DNA from: Coptis chinensis
Taxonomy: Eukaryota; Streptophyta; Magnoliopsida; Ranunculales; Ranunculaceae
NCBI GenBank assembly: GCA_015680905.1
Contig: CM027381.1
Span: 71,475,501 to 71,539,500 of the forward strand
DNA length: 64,000 nt
Direction of reading: 5' to 3'
The notes beneath the pieces are model-generated. The model had not been told where the DNA came from. It did no database searches and saw only the letters and a program-made list of their open reading frames with translations. The position numbers and the translations under genes were made by a program. Positions 10,991 through 21,985 of this stretch are shown in pieces (positions within the stretch are counted from its first letter, which is position 1; every line of letters begins with the position of its first letter).

Positions 10991-12638
10991 GCAGGGTAGA
11001 TATTACTAAATCTAGTAAGAAAAATATAGGATTACGTTTTTGCCCTTAGCTAAAAGAGCTTATAACAATCACTCAAAAAGTCGCTCATCTCACTCTCGCT
11101 CATCCACTTTGTTGTATTTCTCATATTTAGTTGTTATCTTTGTTAGCATAAAAAAAAACCCTTGCTTGAAAAATTAAAACGTGAGATGAGGTGAGTAAAT
11201 GGATGTGGGTGTGATCAACAATATACGGGGGCAATCTTGTCCAAACAAAACAAACACTTTAAGTGGGTGTTGTGCGTAAAATAGTGGGTTTATATAACAC
11301 CACCCATAATTAAAACATAAAATAGCTAGTATGCAGTGTGTAATTGTGCATCATGTCATGGTTACTTGTTGCATATATCAAATTCAAAATTTGCAAATAT
11401 ATATGTAAAGTCTTGTTATTCCTTACAATATTCTATAAATGTTTGCAATTTAGAAAATAAAATATTAAAATAAATAAATGGACATCTACCTATTATTATT
11501 TTTAAAAAAAACATAAAAAATCGCTAAAAATTGGTGAATATCGAGAATTAGGATACTCTTACCATTTTTATAGTTTATTCGTTTAGAAATTCGGTAACCA
11601 GTCAATTCGGAGACTTTATACTTTTTTTTTTAAAAAAAAAAATCGGAAATTTTTGTGACTATCATGACAAATATTTCATGCAATATTGGAAAGTGGCAAC
11701 CTCTACTTTTGAAAGAGTGGTTAAATATTAAAGGGGATAACATTCTTACTCAATAGAACTGCAGCTGGCTAAGGAACAAGAGGAACTAATAATAATTCAG
11801 AGTTTAAGACCACATAAGAACTAGTTCTGTTTATCACTTTTACCAAAAAAAAAAAAAGTTATGTTTATCACTAAAATTGATTTGTTGACAAAATATGACG
11901 TACTATACCAAACAAGACTTTTTGCTGGTACTCATGTAGATTAACAAAAAAAAATCTGTACTATGTAGGGCCAAAAATTATGATTAGTAGGTGGGTTGAG
12001 TCCCTCACTAAGTATTAGTAGTTATAGAATCATGAATGGGAAAGAGAGAAGTTTACAAGATTTTCAGGAAACTTTGTTTTGATATTTAGAAGACCAACAA
12101 ACATAAAATATTCTCAGAGGCAATAGAAGCTAGCAAGCTCACAGAACATACATGATGCATGAATGAGTGAGAAACAAAAGCTTCGTGAACGAAGCATTTC
12201 CTGCTCATTTGTTCTATAAAGCTATACAATCATCTGTACGTATCCAATATATTGGTCGAAGAAAGAGTGTTAACACTAAACAGTCTAATCCCGGCCAGTT
12301 AGGCTTAGGTTCAAATAGACGGTACCCATTAATATTCCTAATTGGGTTTGAAACTATTTGGTTAAGTAGCTTATTAATTGACCAGTGCCATTCTCCGAAC
12401 CAGACAACAAAGTGAACAAACTAAACAAGCTAGCCTTATATCCTAAAGTTAGAATCTTATTTGCTCAAGTACCTATCGATCAAGTGTATTGAGAAGGAAT
12501 TCTACTTTTCAAATTGGACTAGAGCTCTTTTGGTATGTTTCTCAATGTATTCTAGAGTTCATTAACCCCATGTCGATTAGTCGATACAACCATCACAAAT
12601 TCATTTAGCGGACTTAACGCCATTTCTAATTTGTGTAA
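10991..12638. other. Intergenic, no gene recognised
   Basis: This is AT-rich sequence with homopolymer runs, including T9 followed by A11 near 11,620-11,642. I see no coding frame of credible length or composition, no RNA gene and no clear transposon ends. The last three bases, TAA at 12,636-12,638, are the TSD of the Harbinger element. Confidence 0.5.
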
Positions 12639-12975
12639 CAGCATCATCAATGCATTTCTAAATTTTGTTGTGACACCTCACCATTTTTTATGAATCAAAA
12701 TTGTTAAAAACCAGTCAAGCACCTACGCAAAATTTCTAAATTTCTTGTTTTGATTTCGCTGGCAAAAGTTGTCTTGTCCAAACAAAAAGTTTTTAATAAA
12801 CGGCAAAAGTTGTTTTGTCCATCATTTCCCTCCATTTCTGTGGCGCCAAACCATTTTCGCACCCATCGTTTCCCTCCATTTTCTACTCTATCAGATCAAT
12901 CACAGGTGAAGCATCCATATATTTTTTCATTTCTTCATCTCCTTTCATCAGTCATAAACTTTCAATTATTTTGTC

Positions 12976-14285
12976 ATGAGTTATAGTAGTCATAATAGCA
13001 ATTGGTGCGAAAGAGTAAGTGAACTGATTTTCGACGACGATGATGAAACTGCCGCAATCGTTCAACAATTGCAAAGTGATGCAGTTGTAGTGGCGTCAAT
13101 GATTCCAGCTTTCAACGTTTTATCTGTACCAATATGGGGTGGATATGTTGATGGTAGAGAATACACTAACCGCGATCGTGTTGGTGCGCATGAACGGTTG
13201 GTGGCTGATTATTTTGCTGCTATACCAAATTATAAAGTAGGTAAGTTTTGTCGTAGGTTTCGTATGAGAAGACCACTTTTTAACCGTATATTGGAAGTTG
13301 TCACTAATTTTGATCCATATTTTAAGCCTCCTTGTGATGCTCTTAGTTTGCCTGGGATTTCGGGTTTGGTGAAGATGACAGCTGCAATACAAATACTTGT
13401 TTATGATTGTCCAACTGATTCAATGGATCACTGGATAAAACTTGCTGAAAGTACGGCCTAAGAATCACTTCATTATTTCTGCAATGCAGTTGTCAATTGT
13501 TTTGAAGAGCAGTACCTGAGAAGCCCAACGGAAGAAAATGTAACACGCTTGCTTGCAGTATGTGAAGAACGCGGTTGGCTAGATATGTTAGGTAGTTTAG
13601 ACTGTATGCATTGGGTATGGAAAAATTGTCCAACTGCGTAGCATGAAACTCATTTGGGCCATGCTAGAAAAGCGACTGTGATTTTGGAAGCAGTTGTAGT
13701 CCAGGAGTTATGGTTTTGGCATGCATACTTTGGAATGGGTGGATCGTGTAATGATCTTAATGTGTTAGATAATTTAGTCAAAGGAACAGCTCCAGCTTGT
13801 GTTTATCAAGTTAATAAGGTTACTATTTTGCTAATGGAATATATCGACCATGGGCTACACTGATTCAAACAATCTCATCTCCTGCTACTCCCATATATAT
13901 TAACTTTGCAAAAGCGCAATAAGCAGCTCGTAAATATGTGGAATGTGGTTTTGGTGTTTTACAGGCTAGATTTGCAATTGTTAGCAGGCCTGCTTGCCAG
14001 TGGGACAGAGGAGCTCTATCTTGTATAATGAAGACATGTATTATACTTCACAACATAATTGTTGAGAATGAACGTAATGTACAACTTCCAAAGTGAAAAC
14101 CACCTTCAGATGAACGGTTGCGGCATGAAGTTGAGATGCAGAGTAATGACCATCTGTTTGTGCAAAACATGGTAACAAGAACATTAAGTATTCGTTGTGG
14201 AGCTACTAATCAACAATTGAAAAATGATCTGATTGAACATCATTGGGCACGTTATGGTGTACGCCACAACCAAAGGAACAACTAA
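12976..14285 (+). pseudogene. PIF/Harbinger (ALP1-like) DDE transposase, broken
   Basis: The start is ATG at 12,976 (MSYSSHNSNWCERVSELIF). An N-terminal region has NRDRVGAHERLVADYFAAIP and FCRRFRMRRPLFNRI, typical of ALP1-like transposases. The DDE residues are visible: Asp in GSLDCMHW (~13,600), Asp in NDLNVLD (~13,755) and Glu in KYVECGFGVLQARF (~13,935). In-frame stops occur at 13,459-13,461 and in CPTA*HETH near 13,640, the latter where the family has Trp. A frame change lies near 13,830, with further stops near 13,920 and 14,095. The reading ends at TAA 14,283-14,285. The protein would catalyse excision and integration; this copy cannot be translated whole. Confidence 0.92.
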
Positions 14286-14401
14286 TAAGTTTGTTTAAGT
14301 TTGTTAACTGTGTTTTTTAAGTGTGTTTTCTGTATTTTCTATTAACTGTACTTTCATCAAGTTTGTTTTGTTTAAATAAGATTGTGATTTGTTGAATAAG
14401 A

Positions 14402-14513
14402 TTTGCACATACTTGAAATTAAAAACGTTACAACATACTTGAAATTAAAATTTTTACAACATACTTAAAATTAAAAATGTTACAACATACTTGAAATTAA
14501 AAACGTTATAACT
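14402..14513. repeat. Four ~30-bp tandem repeats between the two Harbinger genes
   Basis: The unit ACATACTTGAAATTAAAA plus ACGTTACA or a close variant is repeated about four times in the short gap between the convergent genes. It sits where both 3' ends meet, so it could contain polyadenylation signals for both strands; that is inference. Confidence 0.75.
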
Positions 14514-15634
14514 AAAAATCATCATCTTCATATTCTTCATTTTCATCCCTCAGAAATGGATTAGGAGATCGGGCTCGCCTACCACGAGACTGACTAACAC
14601 TGTTTGTTGATCCAAAAGAAGAAAAAGACCCAAACTGTTGAGAAGGATGAGTTTGAATTTATAGACTAGGAGGGGTTGTAATGTATGGAGTGGAAGAGGT
14701 TAGATAATGAGGAATAGAAGGAGCAGCAGGAATACCTTGTTCTTGTTTAACCCACTTACGATAGATCAAGCATCATGATATCTTGTTCTTTCTGTACTTC
14801 AAGCCTCAATATTTCGTCTTCTTTTTCTTTTTTCATTGAGAGGAACATTTATTGTTTTAGCTCTGTTTGTTCTTGCAAATATTTTGCAGTTGTAAGTTGA
14901 TTGTCTCTGACCTCCTCTAGAGTTTGTGCTATTTGGTGCGCAACTTCATCATCATCTCTTTCCTTAAACTTTCTTCCCTTTGGCCGTTTTTCTGATCCAG
15001 GCACTTCCCTCGATGATTGACTTTCTTCATCTAATGAAATATTGGCTATTCCAATATTGTTAGCAGTTGATCCACCACTGATGACACCACTAACATCACT
15101 ACTAGAAGTGATTCTCTGCTTTTTTTGAACTGTTATCACTTCTATCACTTCTAGCTTGATAGAAGTGATTCCATTTTGAACTTAAAATTAAAATCCAATA
15201 ACAATGTTCAAATTTAAATTGTTCATTTTGAACAGTTGAAAAAATAGTACAAGTTCGTGACATTGTATCATCCGCATTAGTACCGGCCACTAGCATTCAC
15301 TCTCAATTCTTGATCATAATAACCTTGAAATAAACTTACTGCATGTTGGATGAACCGATCCACCAGTTTGTGGTTACTCTACATGACCAAGCTGGCTCAT
15401 ACGCTTGTTCATTTCATCAGCAATTTTCTTAAAAAAAATATGTCTATTTTGTCCCGTTTCAACAACTGCATCTTCTGAAATAAAAATCCAATTATGACAT
15501 AAAATTTCATCTTCTACGGCTATGAAATTTTTTGAACGACCTTGAACATAGGTATGTTGGCTATTTTCTTGGCTTTGGTTTTCACTATTTCTACCACATC
15601 TATTTCCTCTACCTCTAGACCTTTGTGAAGACAT
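14512..15634 (-). pseudogene. Harbinger accessory protein, Myb/SANT-like (GST-T3-like / NAM-associated), broken
   Basis: The start is ATG at 15,634 (MSSQRSRGRGNRCGRNSENQ) and the end is TAG at 14,512-14,514 after EEYEDDDF. An N-terminal Myb-like segment reads NFIAVEDEILCHNWIFISEDAV, as in the DNA-binding partner of plant Harbinger transposases. A basic motif GSEKRPKGRKFKERDDDEV and a glutamine-rich helical stretch come later. In rice and zebrafish Harbinger systems this protein brings the transposase to the TIRs and into the nucleus. Here the reading is split by frame changes near 15,370, 15,300 and 15,120. It faces the transposase gene, with about 230 bp between the stop codons. Confidence 0.82.
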
Positions 15635-15983
15635 TTTGTGATTTTGGTGAAGAATAAATGAAGAAAGAAGATGTGAATTGGTGAAAAAATTAGTTAAGCA
15701 ACTATGCAATATATATAGACCCATTCCAACGGAACTAAATATAGCCGTTAATTCCAACGGTACAAAATCGAGCCGTTTGAATTTTTTATTAAAAAAAAAT
15801 ACTAGATGGCAAAATTTGTCCCGTGCGAGTCATTTCTATGTTTCTGACTAATTTGGTTTTAGATTTGACAATTGTTAAAATAAAAATAGTGTTTTGATAG
15901 TGCGTTTGGGACTAAAATTGCCAAATTTTTTGTCAACTGTCACATTAGAAATCAATTTTAACAATGCGTTGATGATGCTCTAA

Positions 15984-17556
15984 GAGAAGCTAGTTAGGTT
16001 TCCATCTTTTTTCTATAGTAGTACTCTTTTTAGCAGTATATCGATCAAAAGATTAACTTTTTTTAGAAGGAAAATTGTGATCCGAAAACCCCCTTTTGTT
16101 CACCAACACCAACGCTACCAGCACCTTAATTTCTCCACGTGTCAACCCAACAGTTGGTGTTTTTTAATCAATTTAACTATTTTTTTTATTAAAATTATTC
16201 AATTAATAAAGTTAAACCAAACATTATTCGTTTGGGCTATCCTCCTCCATCTTCTTCTCCACAAAGTGTGCCTTCTCCTTCCTTACCTACAGTACTACTC
16301 GATTCAACCAGTCTTATTAAAAGAGGAAGCACATCTTCAAAAATAGCCCATTCTTGGAAAAGAAAAACGAGACGGATCGGCTCCAATTTAGAAATTATCA
16401 TTCTCCAATTTATGTATAGAAATTAAATTCTTAAACCCAATTGTCTGGTTTTTTTTTTTTTTTCTTTTTATTAAGATGTACTTTGGTGGAGAAGAAGACA
16501 AAGAGAGCCAGAGGCATTGGTCGTTCAAATTAAGGTTTCGTGGGATAAAAATCAGAGCTATTGATATTTCCTTTTTGGAAAATTTTAATTATAAAATATC
16601 TTAATAAAAAAAATAGTTAAATTGATTCAAAAACCAACTGGTGGGTTAACACGTGGAGCAATTAAGATGCTGGTAGAATCTACCAGCATTAGCGATGGTG
16701 AACAAATTCGGCTCCAATGTTACCAATCATTGAAATTGAGTTCATTGTTTTACACGATTGTTGTCATACCATATTGGCGAAGCTGGGTATCTAAATCGAC
16801 CGAAACAGACCACGACAATGGATCGTGTAGTCAACATCTGAGTCACATTAAATTGTCGTCATTAGTTCTCTTATTGCATCAGTTCTTTAGACTATTTCCA
16901 TATGTAAAGGCAACCAGTATCCATTATTCCTTATTAACATAAACTGAAAAAAGCATCGTCCATTGAAACATTTGTAATATTACTCTTATTTAATTTCATT
17001 AGAAACAAGAGCCACATTTTTTTTAGAATTATTTAGATTTCGTGCAACCAAAGGATGCTTTGACAGTGGATATCCTTCACCAAAAGCTACTTTGATTTTT
17101 TTTTTGACTAAGGGGATTATATTATCATGCTGTCACTTCGAAAAAAAAATTGGCCTGCTATGGATATTCTCACTTCACAGTTTACATATATATACACACA
17201 TCTCAATTATAGAAGGCCATCCATCCCAAAGCAAATTCACTTTGTTTAATATTCCTTTAGTCCAAACAAACACCGCCCTCTATCTTATTTCTGTTCCATA
17301 CACCTATCTATCTATCTATCTATCTATCTCTCAGTCTGATAAAGACTAATGAAAACTAAATGAGCAAAAATCTTTCACACTCACACAAAAATGAGATTCC
17401 TTACATGACCCACACCTTTCACCTTTCATATATTCCCTTCACAGGTACAAAATGAATACCATCTCTTGATTCTTCATTCACACTCTTAACTCCCTCCAAT
17501 CACATACAGAAACACCTCTTGTTATCTTCATTCTCCCTCCATTTCTTCTATCACTC
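15984..17556. other. Intergenic and HIPP upstream region
   Basis: This stretch holds a foldback element (listed separately), a CTAT microsatellite near 17,305-17,330 and otherwise AT-rich sequence. The HIPP promoter must lie in its right part. I see no clear TATA box whose position I would defend. Confidence 0.5.
16078..16715. mobile_element. Foldback/MITE-like element with ~100-bp terminal inverted repeats
   Basis: The left arm (~16,100-16,200) contains CTACCAGCACCTTAATTTC, then CTCCACGTGTCAACCCA and AATCAATTTAACTATTTTTT. The right arm (~16,570-16,680), reverse-complemented, has the same blocks in the same order with about 85-90% identity. Outer matches include TTTGTTCACCA at 16,094 and in the right arm. 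The loop contains a Pro/Ser-rich open stretch (16,232-16,426) that I do not recognise. I found no certain TSD, so the ends are approximate. A Mutator-like origin is possible from the long TIRs. Confidence 0.7.
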
Positions 17557-18655
17557 ATGGTTCCAGAAATAGAGGTACGTACTGATCCCATATCTCCTAC
17601 ATATTATATTAGTAACATATTAGCATTTTATTGTATGTAATAAAAGATTTCTGTAGTATCGATTCCCCATTCTCTGGCATCGAACCTGTAATGAGCACCA
17701 AGTATCATTGACCGTATAGAACTGATACACATAACACATTCGCATATTTTAATTGTATTAGTGATCCTTCTAATATATGTGTTCTGGGTACAGAAACCTC
17801 GAGTTACAGAGATACAGGTAAGAATGGACTGCAATGGCTGCGTGCAGAAGATCAAAAGGGCATTGCATGGCATTAATGGTTAGTCATGGATTAATGGTTT
17901 GTCACGCTTTTAACTTCCATAACATTTTACTTCAAGGCACATTCTCATGTTGTGCATTACAATGGACAGGTATATATGATCTCTATATCGATTTCCCTCA
18001 ACAAAAATTGACTGTGGTAGGCTGGGCTGACCCTGAAAAGATTGTCAGAGCTATCAAGAAGACAAGAAAGATTGCTACCATTTACAGCCACACAACACCA
18101 AACGATTCTCCCACACAACCTACAGAACCAGCTCCAGAGGTTGCACCACCTGCACCTGAAAATCCTCCTCCAGAGTCTGCACCTGCTGAAGCCCCACCTA
18201 CTGAGCCCCCTAAAGATCCACCGCCACCTGAAAACCCACCTCCAGAAGCTACACCACCTTCAGATACTGGTGCAAATCAACCACCACAACCCTCTGGACC
18301 TAAGGATGTTGAAGAGATTCACGTAATTCATCATCACCATCCAAACGACTATCATCACGGATCCAATGGCCAATGGAACAATCATCCTACTGGCCATGGA
18401 TACTGGGGCAATTATCGTAATGGTCATGTATTCCGACCTGAGCCACCTGTTTATGCGTCTCACAGCTACAACACCTATAAACCATCCCCTTACATCTCCG
18501 AATATGAGTATGTTCGCTCACCTCCACGACAAGCTCATTACAGTAGAATGGAACACTACAGTGAAGATTATCACAGCCGAAGTAACAATGGAGATGGTAA
18601 TAACATCACTTCGATGTTCAGCGATGAAAATCCAAATGCATGTAGTATAATCTAG
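17557..18655 (+). CDS. Heavy-metal-associated isoprenylated plant protein (HIPP family)
   Basis: There are three exons: 17,557-17,574, 17,794-17,878 and 17,970-18,655. All introns are GT-AG, and 789 nt encode 262 aa. The protein starts MVPEIEKPRVTEIQVRMDCNGC. Residues 10-70 form an HMA domain with the metal-binding MDCNGC motif (Cys19, Cys22). A Pro/Glu-rich linker follows (~80-150), then a His/Tyr/Asn-rich region. The end, NACSII, is a CaaX box for farnesylation on Cys259. HIPPs are membrane- or nucleus-associated metallochaperone-like proteins linked to metal handling and stress. Exon 1 codes only six residues, so a gene finder starting at 17,834 would miss half the HMA domain. Both Cys ligands and the CaaX are intact, and I see no damage. 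The subfamily member cannot be named. Confidence 0.93.
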
Positions 18656-19261
18656 GATGTTGAGAAGAAAATGAGATCTCTCTTTCTTTTGACGCTAAAA
18701 GAGGATCTATAAGACGGTCATTAGTAACGGTAATAATAGTATAGTGGCAGTAATAGCTAATAAGCTTGTATAAGAATGTAAAAAGAAGAGAATGAGATTC
18801 TTAGCTTGTAGGTGCAGGGAGAATTGATCCTGCATTCCACTACTAAGAGAAGATTAGTACTGCCTCCTGTCCATCCGTGTGGAAGAATCATTTAATGCGA
18901 TGTTTATTCTATAACTACAATTCTCAGCCTTCAGGTTTGGCGAAGCTTATCATTATTTTACATTATCAACTTTAGACCTCTTCACTCAATATAGAAAAAA
19001 AAAATTAAGAGATAGAAAAGAACATTTCTGGCAGCTGCTTTTTGAAGAAATACAATATACTTAAAGAACCATCTTAGTTCTTCCGTGGTTTCTGACTCGT
19101 TTTATCCAAATTTTTTGGTGAAATATGCTTTGTTTTTTAATATTACATTAACAGGCACTTGATATGTCGAGAAGATCTTGACTTGCTATAGAAAATAAAT
19201 TGAAAAGTGTAATTGCTCAAACTAAGTTGAGCATGTATGCACTTTCTGAGTTTGGAATGTA
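18656..19261. other. HIPP 3' flank, then intergenic
   Basis: The first 150-250 bp probably form the HIPP 3' UTR; no single polyadenylation signal stands out. The rest is AT-rich with nothing recognised up to the duplicated repeat at 19,262. Confidence 0.45.
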
Positions 19262-19562
19262 ATACTCCGTGGGGGTGGGGGTATATTGAAAGGCGCCTAT
19301 CACGATGGAGAGGTTCGTCGGGTATATGGAAAAGCGTGCGCCTAGCCTGTGGGGTGAGGATTGCGCCGGGTATGCATTTTAGCACCTAGGAAGTTGTTCA
19401 AGATATGGGGCACAAGTAAGTGATCCACCAAACGCAAATGTTGAAGCCTTTTCCGAATCGTATGGCTGCAAGTTCCATGGAAACTCCGCACTTCTGCAAA
19501 AATAGTTCAAGAATGGGTAACCTCCTAGGAAGTTGATGTTTGGAGTCAAAACCCCACAATAC
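19262..19562. repeat. Unclassified dispersed repeat, copy A
   Basis: This block is a diverged direct copy of 19,790-20,270. Shared strings include GGCGCCTA, GTGGGGTGAGG, TTGCGCC, TAGCACCTA, GAAGTTGTT, GGAACTC or GGAAACTCC, and TTTGGAGTCAAAACC, all in the same order. No ORF covers it. It is not a simple satellite and has no visible LTR or TIR signature. It could be the non-coding part of an unidentified retroelement. Confidence 0.75.
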
Positions 19563-19597
19563 TACAATAGAGATCTAATATGATTAAGCAAGTATCC

Positions 19598-19653
19598 ACG
19601 TGACATGATGGGGAGAATCATTACAAAATTTGATTCTCCCCATCATGTCACGT
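19598..19653. repeat. Perfect 23-bp inverted repeat with 10-bp loop
   Basis: Bases 19,598-19,620 (ACGTGACATGATGGGG then AGAATCA) are exactly reverse-complemented at 19,631-19,653, around a loop TTACAAAATT. The transcript would fold into an uninterrupted 23-bp hairpin. It lies between the two copies of the unclassified repeat. A related string CATATCACGTCGATAC follows at about 19,684. Confidence 0.9.
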
Positions 19654-19789
19654 CGATATAGTGATACCATTTTGTAATGATTCATATCACGTCGATACAT
19701 ACTAACCTCGCTTAGTCACAACAGACCTCGCATCAGAGCCGAGGATGGCTCTAACCTAAGGTACGTGGAGAGAATATGTGATATCATAT

Positions 19790-20270
19790 GGGGGCATACT
19801 GAAAAGGCGTCAATTCCTTGGGGAGAGGTTGTGTCAGGTATTTGGAAAGGCGCCTAGCCCGTGGGGTGAGGGTTGCGCCAATCCTTAGCACCTAAGAAGT
19901 TGTTTGAGATAGGGGACATAATTAAGTAATTGACCCACCAAATCCTAATGGCGAGGCCCTTCCTAGAATGTTTGGCTAGAGGTTCCTTAGGAACTCTGCA
20001 GTTAAGCATACTTCAACTGGAATAGTCCAAGCAGGGACGGATGTAGGATTCTCCACCAAAGGGGGATAAGGAACTAATTCACACAGCTTTTTTTTTAAAA
20101 AGATTTTTTTGGGGTATAAATTATGAACAGTTACCACTATAAAATTGTTTTTTGAGCAAAGTCGGGGGGCTACAGCCCAGGTCAGCTAACTCATAGATCC
20201 GCCCCCTGCCACTGTCCAAGGATAAGTGACCTCCCGCGAAATTGCTATTTGGAGTCAAAACCAGACATTG
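19790..20270. repeat. Unclassified dispersed repeat, copy B, interrupted by a MITE
   Basis: This is a direct copy of 19,262-19,562, with the same ordered blocks (see copy A). Its continuity is broken by about 183 bp of another element at 20,032-20,214. On either side the match to copy A resumes: TAGTCCAAG before the insertion, then AAGGATAAGTGACCTCC after it, against copy A TAGTTCAAGAATGGGTAACCTCC. Confidence 0.72.
20032..20214. mobile_element. Small hAT-like MITE with TIRs
   Basis: It starts CAGGGACGGATGTAGGATT. The reverse complement of its end reads CAGTGGCAGGGGGCGGAT, so the termini share CAG...GG.CGGAT. It is flanked by TCCAAG on both sides (8-bp flanks AGTCCAAG and TGTCCAAG, 7 of 8 matching). 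The interior is non-coding. The 8-bp-like target and the CAGTGGCGGAT-type end suit the hAT superfamily. Exact end bases are uncertain by 2 bp. Confidence 0.7.
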
Positions 20271-20841
20271 TTGGTCACACTAACTTATTGTGGACAATAT
20301 CGATCGACATGACAGGATGGCGCATATCGTTAATTACATAACATGGACCATTCAGTAATGTAGAATGGAAATATGATGGGTGGTTATGGACAGAACCGTG
20401 CTATTAACTTTAACCCCCCCCCCCCCCGGGCGACACTCACAGGAAGCATGCAGGACCAAGTCAACTAAGCCGCAAAATATGTCTTAAGTATTCTTTCCAC
20501 TAATCCAACTTGAAATTACATAAAAACCCCTTTGACTCTGTCAAGACCAAAAAATGAGTTAAGTACACGTGTCAAGATCTCATGCACTTAAATCAATGAC
20601 TACAACTTAACCAAATAAAAAAAAAAATAAACATATTGTTCTCTCTTTTGTGCATTCAAAATCGATCCTATGGCGGCTAATTTATCTTCTTCTTTATATG
20701 GCCAAAAAATCTCATCCTGGGAAATGATTTAATTTGTGTGATAAATACATGAATTGGGCTGTTAATTGAAATGACTACAATTCAAATTCCATACCCAAGG
20801 TTGGTTGAAACATGGAGATCAAGTAATTAAACATGAAAGAA
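20271..20841. other. Intergenic, nothing recognised
   Basis: The only notable item is a run of 14 C at about 20,413-20,426. No coding frame, RNA gene or element end was seen. Confidence 0.5.
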
Positions 20842-21985
20842 TGTTGGGAACCCGACTTACTATTAGTATATCTTTCTATTAGAATATCTCTATTTCTAAA
20901 CTATTTGTTTGTTTTAATTTAGCAAGTAGGTTAAAGTAGAGTTTTTTCCTCTCCTATATAAGGAGACTGACTGTAATAAAGTTTTATTCATTCAACTATT
21001 AATATTAAGAACTTTTCGATGGTTTATTAATCTCCAATCAAATGATCATAAGGTGGTTTTGATCTCCAATCAAATTCATGACAATTAGAGAACTAGAAGA
21101 AAAAGTCGATTTGTTTACTAATCGAATGGATAAGATGCAAACAAACATCTAGACACCAATCCGCAAGCTACTAATACTTCTCTTCAAGCTATCCAAACTT
21201 CATCGTTACAAAACTTACTGCAGGGTCGAGTAGAATGCCAACCTTTACCGCCTATTGCTCATGACAATAATCCCTTACAACGGGGTACTGATGAAATATA
21301 GAATGGAGTGGTTATTCAAGGTCGTACTCTTCGTATTGATTTTCCTAAGTTTGATGGAAAAGACCTTGAAAGGTGTGGTTGTTTCAAGCTGAACAATATC
21401 AAGATCTTAATAAAGTTTCAGCTGCGCATGGTTCCCTAGGCGTCTTTATACCTTCAAGGTGATGTTGTTTCATGGTATCGTCGGATTAAACAATCTTTAG
21501 GTATATTGATCTGGCATCAATTATCTCTTGAGTTATGTTTTCGTTTTGGTTCGCGTAAGAACATTGATTTGTGTAGCTCCTTAGCTAAGCTTTCACAAAC
21601 TGGTATTGTTAGAGAATTTATTGCTGAGTTTGAGCGCTTAGTTAACATGGTTCCTAATTTGTTGGAATCACATCAAGTTAGTATTTTTCTCTTTAGTCTC
21701 CGTGTTGATATAAGTGTCAGCGTTCGCAGGCTTCGTCTTCTCACTTTAATTGATGCTTTTGAGTTATCTCTTTGCCAAGAAGAAGTAATTATTGCAACTG
21801 TTGCATTTAATGCAACAAAGTCATCTGCTTCACGGGTGTCATCTTCTCGTCCTTCATCTACGCCGCTATCTTCAAAGCCCCTTATATAGTTATCTGCTAA
21901 TTCTTTTGGTGTTAAAAGGTTATTATGGGCTGAACAGAAAGAACGACGAGAGAAAAGATTGTGTTTTAATTGTGATGACGTTTAC
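20842..21985 (+). mobile_element. Ty3/gypsy-like fossil: LTR-like segment plus gag fragment
   Basis: At 20,842 an LTR-like segment begins TGTTGGGAACCCGAC. It has TATATAAGG near 20,954 and AATAAAG near 20,976. From about 21,080 a gag reading follows, with the retrotransposon capsid pattern (RIDFPKFDGKDLE, ASLYLQGDVVSWYRR, REFIAEFERLVNMVPNL) and the start of a zinc knuckle (CFNCDD) near 21,965. No protease, reverse transcriptase or integrase follows. It is an old, truncated and broken relic of a few gag parts, with several breaks. Confidence 0.8.

Larger units (their letters stand above)
12639..15980. mobile_element. PIF/Harbinger DNA transposon with TIRs and TAA TSD, 3.34 kb
   Basis: The left end reads CAGCATCATCAATGCATT. 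The reverse complement of the right end reads GAGCATCATCAACGCATT. The similarity extends to about 40 bp on each side. Both ends abut TAA (12,636-12,638 and 15,981-15,983), the 3-bp target typical of PIF/Harbinger. Inside are the two genes expected of the superfamily, arranged tail to tail: a DDE transposase (+) and a Myb/SANT-like protein (-). Both are broken, so the copy is not autonomous, but its ends are well preserved and could still be recognised in trans. Confidence 0.93.

Noticed and set aside
17834-17969. ATG at 17,834 as the start of the HIPP protein
   Set aside because: It is out of frame with the HMA motif in exon 2 and reads through intron 2. The spliced model from 17,557 restores the whole domain.
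18042-18650. Alternative-frame ORFs over the HIPP gene
   Set aside because: Shadows of the proline-rich coding frame.
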